Source: Acidobacteriaceae bacterium
GTDB lineage: Bacteria > Acidobacteriota > Terriglobia > Terriglobales > Acidobacteriaceae
Direction: 5' to 3'
NCBI GenBank assembly: GCA_003134995.1
Contig: PLDC01000026.1
Coordinates: forward strand, 110,984 to 174,983
DNA length: 64,000 nucleotides
In this document: piece by piece, positions 36,901 to 44,849 of the stretch
Position numbering within the stretch: the stretch's first letter is position 1
Layout: each line of letters opens with the position of its first letter
Made by a program: the position numbers and the translations under genes
The notes under the pieces: model-generated
Database searches by the model: none
What the model was told of the DNA's origin: nothing
What the model saw: the letters and a program-made list of their open reading frames with translations, nothing else

Positions 36901-37715
36901 TCGTAGGCACTGCCATGCAACTGATTGGTGCCTGACTTTGTGACTACATTGATGACCGAACCGGAGTTGCGGCCATATTCCGCGTCGAACGTATTGGTGA
37001 GAACACGAAACTCCTGAATGGTGTCGGGCGAGGGTTGAACCGTGGGAAGGTTGACGAAGAGATCGTTGGCATCGCCGCCATTGACGCTGAAATTGTTGGC
37101 GCGCCCGCGGCCACCATTCACCGATACTGCGCCGGGGCTGTCACTTCCATAAATGAGCGAGTTGCTGGAGCCGGTAGTGGACATGACGCCGGGCTGCAAC
37201 TGCAGAAGCTGGTAGGTATCGCGCGTGTTGAGCGGCAAATTCGAGACTTCCCGCGAGTCCATGATTGCGCCGAGCTGGGTGCTCGTGGTATCGACCAGCG
37301 GCGCTTCCGACGTGACATCGACTACTTCCTGCTGCTGGCCGATCTGCATCACCATATTGAGCGTGACGACCTGGTTGAGATCGACGGACACGCCATGGCG
37401 AAGATCCTTCTTAAACCCCGCTAACTCGAAGCTGAGGGTGTAAACGCCAACGGGAACTTCGGGGAATGAATAGTCCCCGCTATCGTTGCTTTCGGCCTTA
37501 CGGCCTACGCCCGTGGCTTCGTTGGTTGCGATCACCTTGACATGCGCGATTACGGCGCCGGAAGGGTCGGAGACGCGGCCCAGGATGCGGCCGCCGGTGC
37601 CTTGCGCGGGAAGCAAGCTGGGGGCCAGCAGAAAGAGCGCGAGGATGACGCAAACCGTTTCCAGACACTTCGTTTCCAGACACATCATGGTCGAGCGGGG
37701 CCACTGTGACGGCAT
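33930..37715 (-). CDS. Oar-like TonB-dependent outer membrane receptor
   Basis: 1261 residues. N-terminal signal (CVILALFLLAPSLLPAQG), a carboxypeptidase-regulatory beta domain (about 40-125, GRVSDPSGAVIAHVKVIATN), a plug region (LNTRDTYQLLQLQPGV; VNGGRGRANNFSVNGGDAND) and a long beta-barrel ending in a terminal aromatic KFYF, as outer membrane proteins do. These are typical of acidobacterial Oar/TonB receptors of unknown ligand. ATG 37715 has GGAGG four to five bases upstream. Near its start a 12-base duplication gives CLETKCLETV. Placed in the amine-catabolism block it might import oligopeptides or polyamine-bearing ligands; that is speculation. Confidence 0.92.
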   Translation of the reverse strand: MPSQWPRSTMMCLETKCLETVCVILALFLLAPSLLPAQGTGGRILGRVSDPSGAVIAHVKVIATNEATGVGRKAESNDSGDYSFPEVPVGVYTLSFELAGFKKDLRHGVSVDLNQVVTLNMVMQIGQQQEVVDVTSEAPLVDTTSTQLGAIMDSREVSNLPLNTRDTYQLLQLQPGVMSTTGSSNSLIYGSDSPGAVSVNGGRGRANNFSVNGGDANDLFVNLPTVQPSPDTIQEFRVLTNTFDAEYGRNSGSVINVVTKSGTNQLHGSAYEFFRNKVLNANEYCFTGAEGLPCAKPQFNQNQFGGTFGGPIKKDRTFFFASYEGRRIRQGILSPAVTVPSSQETPSPTNLVNGQIVADFSDVNPVTGAGASPFTGTLNNSAILTSRPGCQAANTAIGGGAISDGAAYANIFPNSQIPLACMDSTAVDLLQFVPQAPNDGNLITTVPTQPTRGDQLTVKVDHRINDKQNLSIYYYFDDERIVQPFANFELTGADVPGFGSIIAQRIQQWNLSHTWTINNNTVNEARFNYNREAQQTFQHPENTELVQNSCPTAPSWLTSVTGTPPCFYGDVASNVYGIHPFLGPNREGLPAISIAGGFDLGNDSEGELPQTGNSFQWADSLTKVSGVHTFKFGVDFRRQQFNQFLYYNVNGTFDYYGGGPNDVGAANLYPNFLLGLPDQFGQGSGQVEYVRNTGLYLYAQDSWKIKPNLTLNYGLRWELTTPLADVAQHVQTFRPGQDSTVYPCGGPNTDCTSQDAVGLVVPGDAHIPPGMTQTYYKAFAPRIGIAWSPGNSGKTSIRAGWGLFYNPVEQLVLEQFGAEPPFGGSTFVYETQFNQPFLGQDGATTYLNPFNGVLNPARGSQVDWATFEPILLFGDFQPHMRTQYSAQYNFTVERELTRDMKLEVSYVGTQGHRLLATHDVNYSNPQTCLDLDSILGAGTCGQFTEDSPFFIPPGTVLPVPLHLPYAQNNSVIPANTTVGPNGITLVGLRPYSSPQCDPLSGLGCPVNGVPVFSSIFAQDTIANSAYNSLQVSLDKRFVHGLQFTAAYTFSKSIDEASSFEGILNPLPGANNRSLSLFDARHRFVLSYLWNLPVRKYSGVAGKLFDDWAVSGITTYQTGFPIRITSESDNELMNSFDFELPGEPNQVGPFTWQRPQSNGNYYFNTPASQTSIFTENGVFGYVGSAPRTICCGPGISETDFALVKLIPFNERMHMEFRAETFNVFNHTQFYNPDGDSTDGAQFGQVTQVKDPRLMQFGLKFYF

Positions 37716-37874
37716 GGAACCTCCAGCATCTCGAAGGAGAGTTGTTTTTTCTTTGAAAGCTATAGCTTGTGCCGGGCCACAACCTTGCTATAATCCCGCA
37801 AGGTTAGAGAAGTGAGAGGCGCACTGTCAAGGAGAAAAAACGCGTCCTCTCGATAGAAAACTCTTATCGGGCAT

Positions 37875-37889
37875 ATTGAACATATCAAT
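37875..37889. promoter_or_regulatory. candidate operator before the MerR-XRE-cupin gene
   Basis: ATTGA-ACATA-TCAAT, a 5-bp inverted repeat 19 bases upstream of the regulator ATG, in the 193-base divergent gap with the Oar receptor. Its ATTGAACA core loosely recalls the published PuuR site (TAATGAACA). Autoregulation is inferred. Confidence 0.35.
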
Positions 37890-37908
37890 CGGCCGAGCCG
37901 GGTGAGGG

Positions 37909-38724
37909 ATGAGATCATCCAACGCTAAACCCAATTACGGAAAGCCCTTTCTGAAGATCGGAGATGCGGCGCGCCGCGCGGGCGTGTCGCCGTCGGTGAT
38001 CCGGTCATGGGAAAATCTGGGGCTCACACGGCCGCGCCGCACCGAGAGCAAGTACCGGCTGTACACGCTCGATGACGTCAAACTGCTGAAGCGGGCGCGC
38101 TTTCTGCGCAAGGTGCGCGGGTTGAACGCGGCGGCGATTGTCGAATTGCTGCGGCGTGAAGGACGGGTGAAGCCGGCAGCGGGCGGAAGTGCTGGAGCGA
38201 TCGGTTCGCATCTGCGGCAACTGCGGGCGAAACGTCGGCTGTCGCTGGCGCAGGTGGCGCGAAGCGTAGGCATTTCGGTGGGATTCTTGAGCGCGCTCGA
38301 GCGGTCGCAGATGAGCGGGTCGGTGGGAACGCTGCGCAAGCTGGCGCGATTTTATAAGACCAACATCCTGGATTTTTTTGACACGACTGGAGCCAGCAGC
38401 CGGCAGGTGAAGCCGGCTCAGAGAAAAGTGCTGGAAGCCGGGCCCGGCGTTCAAATGGAGTTGCTTGCGTGGGGCAACACGGTGATGGAGCCGCATCTGT
38501 TTCGAGTGGCGCCCAGAGCGGGCAGCGGCGATTCCTACACGCACGAGGGCGAAGAGTTTCTTTACGTGTTGCGCGGGCAACTGGATATCACGCTGGAGAA
38601 GGAAGAATTCCGGCTCAAGGCTGGCGACAGTTTTTATTTCGAGAGCGCGACCCCGCATCACTGGCAAAATCCCGGAAAAGCGGAGACGTGGGTGTTGTGG
38701 GTAAATACTCCGCCGACGTTTTGA
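37909..38724 (+). CDS. MerR HTH - XRE HTH - cupin fusion regulator
   Basis: 271 residues with three parts. Residues 14-82 are a MerR-type winged helix (FLKIGDAARRAGVSPSVIRSW, YRLYTLDDVKLLKR). Residues 100-158 are an XRE-type helix-turn-helix (LRAKRRLSLAQVARSVGIS). Residues 195-270 are a cupin (THEGEEFLYVLRGQLD; His212, His250-251). The XRE-cupin half has the layout of E. coli PuuR, the putrescine-utilisation repressor. It heads the pot operon with only 25 bases to potD, so it likely controls polyamine uptake and catabolism. The added MerR domain is unusual. Confidence 0.88.
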   Translation: MRSSNAKPNYGKPFLKIGDAARRAGVSPSVIRSWENLGLTRPRRTESKYRLYTLDDVKLLKRARFLRKVRGLNAAAIVELLRREGRVKPAAGGSAGAIGSHLRQLRAKRRLSLAQVARSVGISVGFLSALERSQMSGSVGTLRKLARFYKTNILDFFDTTGASSRQVKPAQRKVLEAGPGVQMELLAWGNTVMEPHLFRVAPRAGSGDSYTHEGEEFLYVLRGQLDITLEKEEFRLKAGDSFYFESATPHHWQNPGKAETWVLWVNTPPTF

Positions 38725-38749
38725 AGCGGCGGGCGCTGAAGGAGGCACG

Positions 38750-39811
38750 ATGAGGGCACGGGCGATATTTCTATTGCTGCTGGCGGTCGTAGTGTTCACC
38801 GGATCGTGCACGAAGAAAACCCCCGCGCTGAATCTGCTGGTGTGGGAGGGATACGCCGATCCTTCATTCGTCAAGGCCTTCGAAGAGCAACATCATTGCA
38901 AAGTCTCGGCGTCGTACATGGGATCGAGCGATGAGTTGATGGCCAAACTGCGCGGCGGCAGCGCCGGCAACTATGACGTGATCTCACCCTCGAGTGATGT
39001 GGCAGGGTCGATCGCGGCGGCGGGACTGGCGGCTCCGCTGGATCTGTCGAAGATTCCGAGCTATGCGCAACTGTCTCCGCAACTCATTTCGCTGCCGCTG
39101 GTGCGGTTGAAGGGCCAGGTGTTTGGAGTTCCGTTCGTGTGGGGGCCGGACCCGCTGATTTACGACACCACGGTTTTCGCGCAGCCTCCAGATAGTTGGA
39201 ATGTGCTTTGGGATCCGAAATACAAAGGGAAGATTTCGGTGTGGGACGATCTTTCTACCTTATATATGGCGGCGCAGGTTTTGGGTTATGACAAGCCTGA
39301 TCCGTCACAACTTTATAACTTGACCGACGAGCAGCTTGAGGCGGTGAAGAAGAAGTTGTTGGAATTGAAACCGAATGTCCGCAAGATGTGGTCGACGGGC
39401 GGGGAGTTGACGAATCTGTTTCAAAATCATGAAGTGGTCGCGGCGATGGGATGGCCGTTGATGACCAATCAACTGCGCAAAATCAACTTTCCGGCCGGAG
39501 AGACGATTCCGAAGGAGAACACGACAGGCTGGATCGATCACCTGATGATTACGGCGGGCAGCGAGAACAAAGAACTGGCGCACGAATTTCTCGAGTACAT
39601 GATCGAGGCACAGACGCAAAAGAAAGTGACGGACGTGACTGGATACACTCCGGCAAATCCACAAGCAGCGCAACTTATGACACCGGAAGAAGTGAAGGCC
39701 CTGCATTTGGACGACGTCGACAACTACCAGAAGCGACTTTACTTCTGGCAGAACGTGCCGCGGCGCGCGAAGTACAACGAAATTTGGAATGAAGTGAAGG
39801 CAGCTCAGTAG
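38750..39811 (+). CDS. potD: spermidine/putrescine-binding lipoprotein of ABC importer
   Basis: 353 residues. The signal peptide ends in a lipobox with Cys20 (VVFTGSC), so the mature protein is lipid-anchored. The fold is PotD-type SBP (LNLLVWEGYADPSFVKAFEEQ at 24-44 in part, YDVISPSSD, VPFVWGPDPLIYD). It delivers polyamines or similar cations to the permease encoded just downstream. ATG start with GGAGG eight bases before. Second gene of the operon. Confidence 0.9.
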   Translation: MRARAIFLLLLAVVVFTGSCTKKTPALNLLVWEGYADPSFVKAFEEQHHCKVSASYMGSSDELMAKLRGGSAGNYDVISPSSDVAGSIAAAGLAAPLDLSKIPSYAQLSPQLISLPLVRLKGQVFGVPFVWGPDPLIYDTTVFAQPPDSWNVLWDPKYKGKISVWDDLSTLYMAAQVLGYDKPDPSQLYNLTDEQLEAVKKKLLELKPNVRKMWSTGGELTNLFQNHEVVAAMGWPLMTNQLRKINFPAGETIPKENTTGWIDHLMITAGSENKELAHEFLEYMIEAQTQKKVTDVTGYTPANPQAAQLMTPEEVKALHLDDVDNYQKRLYFWQNVPRRAKYNEIWNEVKAAQ

Positions 39812-39854
39812 AACCGGCTTCGGCTTTCGGGCCTCGGGCTTCGGCTTCCTTATT
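39812..39854. other. short gap with tandem CGGCTT/CGGGCTT units
   Basis: The 43 bases between potD and potA read as repeated CGGCTT, CGGGCCT and CGGGCTT units. No ribosome site is obvious for potA within it apart from weak purine runs. Confidence 0.4.
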
Positions 39855-40955
39855 ATGACGACCACTTCTGAAATTTCGATGTCACTTGCCGGCGACGGAT
39901 TGAGTCGCGCCACGCTGCTTAGTATTCGCAATGTGGCCAAGCGCTTTGGCAAGAATGTGGTGTTGCGGGATATTTCTCTGGAGGTGGCGGAGGGAGAATT
40001 TCTTACGATTCTCGGCGAGAGTGGATCGGGAAAGACGACGCTGCTGCGCATCATCGCTGGGTTTGAGACTGCGAGCGCGGGCGAGGTGTGGATGGGTGAG
40101 GAGCGACTGGATCGCGAGCCTCCGTATCGGCGCCGCGTGAACACTGTGTTCCAGCACTACGCGCTGTTTCCTCATCTCACCGTCGAACAGAACGTGGCGT
40201 ACGGACTGCGCGTGGCTAAGCGTCCTGAGGCGGAAGTTATATCTCGCGTGTCAGAGGCGCTCGAGAAAGTGAAGATGTCGGCGCACGCGAAGTCGAAGCC
40301 GTCGAAGATCAGCGGAGGTCAGCAGCAGCGGGTTGCCTTGGCGCGTGCGCTGGTGAACCGTCCTCGATTGCTGCTGCTGGATGAACCACTTTCGGCGCTG
40401 GATGCGAACTTGCGGCGGCAGATGCAGGTGGAATTGAAATCGCTGCAGCGCGAAGTCGGCATTTCGTTCATCTTCGTAACTCACGATCAGGAAGAGGCGA
40501 TGGTGATGTCGGATCGAATCGCTCTGCTGCGCTCGGGTGAACTGGAACAGGTTGCCACACCGCGCGAGATTTACGGCCGGCCGGCAACGGCTTATGCGGC
40601 GCAGTTTATTGGGCACACAAATTTGCTGAAGGCCGAAGTGCGGGCTGGTGTGGTGCGATGCGGAACTCTGACATGGTCGGCGGCGCTTCCCGATGGTCCC
40701 GCGCTGTTCTCGCTGCGGCCGGAGAATTTGCGGTTAGTGGACGGAAGCGGGCCTACGGCTGGCAACGCGCTTGTTCGCGGAAAAGTCCGCCACCGCGCGT
40801 TTCACGGGGCAACAGAGTTGATTCGCGTGGAGTGCGCTGACGGATTGGTCCTGGTGGTGCGAACTCCGGGCAGCGGCGGGTTGCTCGATGATGTTGAACT
40901 GGAATTCTCTCCCGCCGATGCGATTCTCGTGCGCGAATCTCCGGAAAGAATCTGA
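39855..40955 (+). CDS. potA: polyamine ABC importer ATPase
   Basis: 366 residues. Walker A GESGSGKTTLL, signature [15 protein letters not shown], Walker B LLLLDEPLSALD, H-loop THDQEEAM, and a C-terminal TOBE domain (about 285-360) typical of PotA and other CUT1-like importers. Its stop overlaps the ATG of potB (TGATG). It powers the PotB-PotC channel. Confidence 0.93.
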   Translation: MTTTSEISMSLAGDGLSRATLLSIRNVAKRFGKNVVLRDISLEVAEGEFLTILGESGSGKTTLLRIIAGFETASAGEVWMGEERLDREPPYRRRVNTVFQHYALFPHLTVEQNVAYGLRVAKRPEAEVISRVSEALEKVKMSAHAKSKPSKISGGQQQRVALARALVNRPRLLLLDEPLSALDANLRRQMQVELKSLQREVGISFIFVTHDQEEAMVMSDRIALLRSGELEQVATPREIYGRPATAYAAQFIGHTNLLKAEVRAGVVRCGTLTWSAALPDGPALFSLRPENLRLVDGSGPTAGNALVRGKVRHRAFHGATELIRVECADGLVLVVRTPGSGGLLDDVELEFSPADAILVRESPERI

Positions 40956-41803
40956 TGTTCTCTCGAGCTTACAAAGCGGCGGTGACGTTGCCTCCATTAA
41001 TCTGGGTGACGGCATTTCTGCTGATGCCGTATTTGCTGATGTTCTGCTACAGCTTCTGGTCGGTGTCAGCTGCGCAAACGATCGAACATTCATGGAATCT
41101 CTCGAACTACGGCCAGTTGTTGCGAGTCGACGTTTACTGGCAGACGCTGCTGCGCTCGATGTGGATTGCCGCGCGGGTGACGATCTTCTCTTTGCTGCTT
41201 GGCTATCCGCTGGCATATTTTCTTTCTTTCTACGCAGGAAGAAAGAAAGACCTGCTGTATCAACTCGTGATCATTCCGCTGTGGGTCAGTTACCTGGTGC
41301 GGGCTTATGCGTGGAAGACGATTCTGGGTTCCGACGGCGTACTGAATACTCTATTGCAGTACGTGCGCTTGACGAAGCATCCGCTGGAATTCCTACTGTA
41401 CAGTCCGTTTGCCGTGGTGTTGACGCTAACGCACATCTACACGCCGTTTGCATTCTTGCCGATCTATGCCGCGTTGGAGCATATTCCGCGCAATCTGGTA
41501 GAGGCGTCGCACGATTTAGGAGCAACTCCGGGGCAAACTTTCTGGAAAGTGATCTTCCCCCTGTCGATTCCGGGAGTGGTGGCCGGAGCCACGTTCGCCT
41601 TCGTGCTGAGTTTGGGCGATTTCCTGGCGCCGCTGCTACTGGGCGGGCCGAGCGGCATCATGATCTCGAACATCGTGGTCAGCCTGTTCGGCGCCGCTTA
41701 CAACTGGCCGCTGGGCGCGGCGATTTCGTTCTGCATGCTGCTGCTGGTGGTAAGCCTGCTGTTTTTCTCGGAGCGCCTGGAAAAGAAATGGAGCTTCTCG
41801 TGA
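40955..41803 (+). CDS. potB: polyamine ABC importer permease B
   Basis: 282 residues with six membrane helices and the EAA loop EASHDLGATPGQTFWKVIFP. N-terminal helix LPPLIWVTAFLLMPYLLMFCYSFW is typical of PotB. Starts within the potA stop codon and overlaps potC by four bases. An alternative frame stays open through this gene but is only a shadow. Confidence 0.93.
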   Translation: MFSRAYKAAVTLPPLIWVTAFLLMPYLLMFCYSFWSVSAAQTIEHSWNLSNYGQLLRVDVYWQTLLRSMWIAARVTIFSLLLGYPLAYFLSFYAGRKKDLLYQLVIIPLWVSYLVRAYAWKTILGSDGVLNTLLQYVRLTKHPLEFLLYSPFAVVLTLTHIYTPFAFLPIYAALEHIPRNLVEASHDLGATPGQTFWKVIFPLSIPGVVAGATFAFVLSLGDFLAPLLLGGPSGIMISNIVVSLFGAAYNWPLGAAISFCMLLLVVSLLFFSERLEKKWSFS

Positions 41804-42642
41804 GCGACGCGCAATTCGACTCCGGCTCGCGCTGGTTGCTCTTTCATGCTGTAGCCGTGTTCGCATTTCTTTATTTGCCGATCGCGGTCCTTATTCTCTA
41901 TTCATTCAACGGCGAAGGCGTCGGCGGATTCCCGCCGCATCATCTCACGCTCGACTGGTATCGATTGCTCTTCGCCGATGCGCCCATCTGGGATTCGGTT
42001 CTCAACAGCCTGCAGGTTGCCTTTGCCGCAATGGTGATCTCCCTAACATTCGGAGTTCCCGCCGCGCTGGCGCTCGAGCGCGCGCAGTTCCCCGGAAAAG
42101 CTTTATTCCGGAGATTGGTGCTTCTGCCGTTGATCCTGCCCGGAATCATCACAGGGCTCTCGTTGCTCATGCTGTTCAATGTGACGGGAACGGAGCTCAG
42201 CCTGATGACGATTATTCTCGGGCACGGGACGGCGCTGATCTCCGTGGCCACGACCGAAGTATTCGCGGGATTGCAGAAGCTCGACCGCGCGCAGGAAGAA
42301 GCCTCGCTCGACCTGGGCGCGAACTACTGGCAGACATTCTGGCGCATCACGGTGCCGAACTTGAAACTTCCGATCATCGGCGCGGCGCTGCTGATCTTCA
42401 CGCTTTCGATGGACGAAATCGCCGTCAGCTTCTTTCTGATTGGCCGCGACAACACGCTGCCACTAGAAATCTGGGGACGGCTGCGCCGCGGCATCACGCC
42501 GGAGATCAACGCAGTATCGACCATCATCTTTCTGTTCTCACTGATAGCAATCGTTTTCTGGTACCGATTGCGCATGCGCAGTGAACGCACAACAGACGCC
42601 GGCGCAGAAATCGTCGCAGTTGTCGAAGGAGATCCAGCATGA
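41800..42642 (+). CDS. potC: polyamine ABC importer permease C
   Basis: 280 residues. Six membrane helices (LLFHAVAVFAFLYLPIAVLIL first) and the EAA loop EASLDLGANYWQTFWRITVP. GTG 41800 is chosen: GGAG lies about six bases before it and GTGA overlaps the potB stop. ATG 41788 is also in frame. The reading frame is open for 300 codons further upstream, but that part translates potB out of frame. Overlaps the oxidase gene by ATGA. Confidence 0.92.
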   Translation: MSDAQFDSGSRWLLFHAVAVFAFLYLPIAVLILYSFNGEGVGGFPPHHLTLDWYRLLFADAPIWDSVLNSLQVAFAAMVISLTFGVPAALALERAQFPGKALFRRLVLLPLILPGIITGLSLLMLFNVTGTELSLMTIILGHGTALISVATTEVFAGLQKLDRAQEEASLDLGANYWQTFWRITVPNLKLPIIGAALLIFTLSMDEIAVSFFLIGRDNTLPLEIWGRLRRGITPEINAVSTIIFLFSLIAIVFWYRLRMRSERTTDAGAEIVAVVEGDPA

Positions 42643-44183
42643 GTGCGAATCGCAGGGACTTCATTAAGTTCGTGGTCGCAGGAGCTGTGACGGCAGGTTG
42701 TCCAATCGATCTTTCATTGGTAGCTGCGCAGACAGGAAACTCGAAGAATGATCACGCCGCCGATGTGGATGGCGAAGACAACAGAATCTGCCATCAAGTG
42801 CGCGATCGGGGCAATCAAATCTTCAAGCGTCCACCGGCGTCGGCACGACATGACGTGGTGATTGTCGGCGGCGGCGTGAGTGGATTGGCCGCTGCCTATC
42901 GATTGCGGCATCTTGATTTCCTGCTGCTGGAAAAAGAGCCGCACTGGGGCGGAAATGCTTATGCGATGGAGTATGAAGGCAGCACCTATGCCACCGGATC
43001 GGCGTTCCTCACGAAAGATGAATACTCCTACAAGTTCGCGAAAGAGATTGGTCTCGATCCGCTGCCCATCAAAAACTCAGACGCCAGCATTATTCGAGGC
43101 GAGCTGGTTCTCGACACCTGGGGCGACGGCCTCGACAAACTGCCTTATCCCGCGCCGGTTCGCGAGAGCTTCAAGAAATTCAAGAAAGAATTGCTTGCGA
43201 TTGACGTTGAGAAACGCGGCAAAGAACTCTTCGACAAGAAATTTTCCGATTTCATCAAGGGCTATCCCGAAGAACTCAAACAGTGGTGGGATAACTTTGG
43301 CCCATCGAACTGGGGCGCAACCAGCGAAGAAACGGCCGCAGCTTTGGCGATACTCACGTTGCAAGATATGGCCGGAGAGAGCCGCACGGATGATCGCTAC
43401 ACTTGGCCCGGAGGCCTAGGCGCGATCACCAAAAAGCTGGCGGAGATTCTGCAGCCGAAATATAAAGACCACATGCAGACGGGCGCTACTACCGTGGCAG
43501 TCGTCACCGAAAAAGAAGAAGTGCAGGTCACCTACATGGTCGGCGGCGAACTGAAGACGGTCGCGGCCAAGGCTGTGATCATGGCGACCCCGAAGTTCAT
43601 CACGCGGCGCATCGTTGACGGACTGCCCGACAAGCAGAACGACGCCATGCATCAGATTCGCTATATCCCCTATCCCGTTGTCAATCTGATTTTCGACAAG
43701 CCCGTGTTCAATCATGGCTACGACACGTGGTGCCCGGGCAATACATTTACCGACTTCATCGTCGCCGACTGGGTTACTCAGAAACAGCCGGGATACAAAC
43801 AGAAGTTCAACATCATCACTTGTTACACACCGATGAGAGAAGAGAATCGCGGCTATCTGCTGAACGAAATCGGTGCGCGCAAGATTGCGGCGAACGTGCT
43901 CGCAGATTTTCAGAAGCTGATGCCGGCGTTCAGTATCGATCCGGTCGAGGTGCACATTTACCGGCGCGGACATCCTCTCTATATGTCGACGCCGGGACTT
44001 TATACCCAGGTGCAGCCGCTGGCGCGGCATCCCATGGATCGCGTGTTCTTTGCCAACACGGATTCCGAGGGCCCGGAATCGACGACTAACGCGGGAATCC
44101 GCGCGGCACAGCGCGCTGTAAAGGAAGTGGAAGCGCGGCTGGCGGGAAAGCCAATGCCGAAGGAGCAGGCGGTGGCGGGTTAG
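42639..44183 (+). CDS. Tat-exported FAD amine-oxidase-like enzyme
   Basis: 514 residues. The N-terminus NRRDFIKFVVAGAVTAG is a twin-arginine signal. After a linker comes a Rossmann FAD motif VVIVGGGVSGLAAA (about 70-83) with EKEPHWGGNA, and a C-terminal FAD-binding end GPESTTNAGIRAAQRA, as in flavin monoamine/polyamine oxidases. It is translationally coupled to potC, so oxidation of a polyamine or its product outside the cytoplasm is plausible; the substrate is not proven and it could be another NAD(P)-independent oxidoreductase. Confidence 0.82.
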   Translation: MSANRRDFIKFVVAGAVTAGCPIDLSLVAAQTGNSKNDHAADVDGEDNRICHQVRDRGNQIFKRPPASARHDVVIVGGGVSGLAAAYRLRHLDFLLLEKEPHWGGNAYAMEYEGSTYATGSAFLTKDEYSYKFAKEIGLDPLPIKNSDASIIRGELVLDTWGDGLDKLPYPAPVRESFKKFKKELLAIDVEKRGKELFDKKFSDFIKGYPEELKQWWDNFGPSNWGATSEETAAALAILTLQDMAGESRTDDRYTWPGGLGAITKKLAEILQPKYKDHMQTGATTVAVVTEKEEVQVTYMVGGELKTVAAKAVIMATPKFITRRIVDGLPDKQNDAMHQIRYIPYPVVNLIFDKPVFNHGYDTWCPGNTFTDFIVADWVTQKQPGYKQKFNIITCYTPMREENRGYLLNEIGARKIAANVLADFQKLMPAFSIDPVEVHIYRRGHPLYMSTPGLYTQVQPLARHPMDRVFFANTDSEGPESTTNAGIRAAQRAVKEVEARLAGKPMPKEQAVAG

Positions 44184-44258
44184 TAAATACCGATGCCCAA
44201 AGAAATATCGAATGACTTTTCTTGCTCGCGAGGATTAGAATTCACAAAGGAGATCCCC

Positions 44259-44660
44259 ATGAATCGGTTCTGGGCCCTGATCGTCCTTCTTTCCACGGCT
44301 TCGTTGACTCTGGCTTGCGGAAGCAGCAGCAACAACAGCGGCCGACAACTACAATCCATCAGCATTAATTCAACCGTTGTGGGACAGCAGGTTCAGTTCA
44401 CCGCGACTGGCACTTTTTCTGCGCCACCAACGACGGTCAGCCCGCTTCCAGTCTCCGACTGGGGCATTGGACCTTTTGCGCCGCCGCCGGCGAATGTGCA
44501 ATATACGTTGACGACCCAGCCGTACGTATTCGATTGCCTGGGTTCGCCATCGGGTATGCCAGTCAGCACTCTTGCTCCCTCGGATCCGAACGCACCGACT
44601 ACTGGATCATTACCGTGGGCGAAGGTGGTTACGGCATCGGCGCCTGTTCCCTGCCCGTAA
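44259..44660 (+). CDS. small lipoprotein of unknown function
   Basis: 133 residues. Signal peptide with lipobox LTLAC and a Ser/Asn-rich linker (GSSSNNSG). The body (LQSISINSTVVGQQVQFTATGTF) looks like one bacterial Ig-like domain, of the kind common in acidobacterial surface proteins, followed by a Pro-rich tail. ATG 44259 has AAAGGAG seven bases upstream. Confidence 0.7.
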   Translation: MNRFWALIVLLSTASLTLACGSSSNNSGRQLQSISINSTVVGQQVQFTATGTFSAPPTTVSPLPVSDWGIGPFAPPPANVQYTLTTQPYVFDCLGSPSGMPVSTLAPSDPNAPTTGSLPWAKVVTASAPVPCP

Positions 44661-44777
44661 GAATGGCAAACTACATCCCGTTTAATAGTGGCCATCCCGA
44701 TTCTTGTTTATCTGCCGCTTGCGCCGAAGTGCGATCTAATCTCCTGAGAACGCTCCGCGCATAGTAAAGTTATAGGT

Positions 44778-44793
44778 AGGGCTTTACAGCCCT
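44778..44793. terminator. 6-bp hairpin between lipoprotein and typA
   Basis: AGGGCT-TTAC-AGCCCT, perfect stem, 57 bases before typA. No T-tract follows, so it is a possible terminator or leader structure. Confidence 0.4.
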
Positions 44794-44849
44794 GGGCACC
44801 GCGTCGAGCGCCCGTCAATCCGATCCGTAAACAAAGGAAAAACCATACT

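Noticed and set aside
40888..41787. Long upstream extension of the potC frame (300 codons)
   Set aside because: It overlaps potA's end and all of potB in another frame; the translation is arginine/glycine-rich and unlike any permease, while potB and potC are clear.
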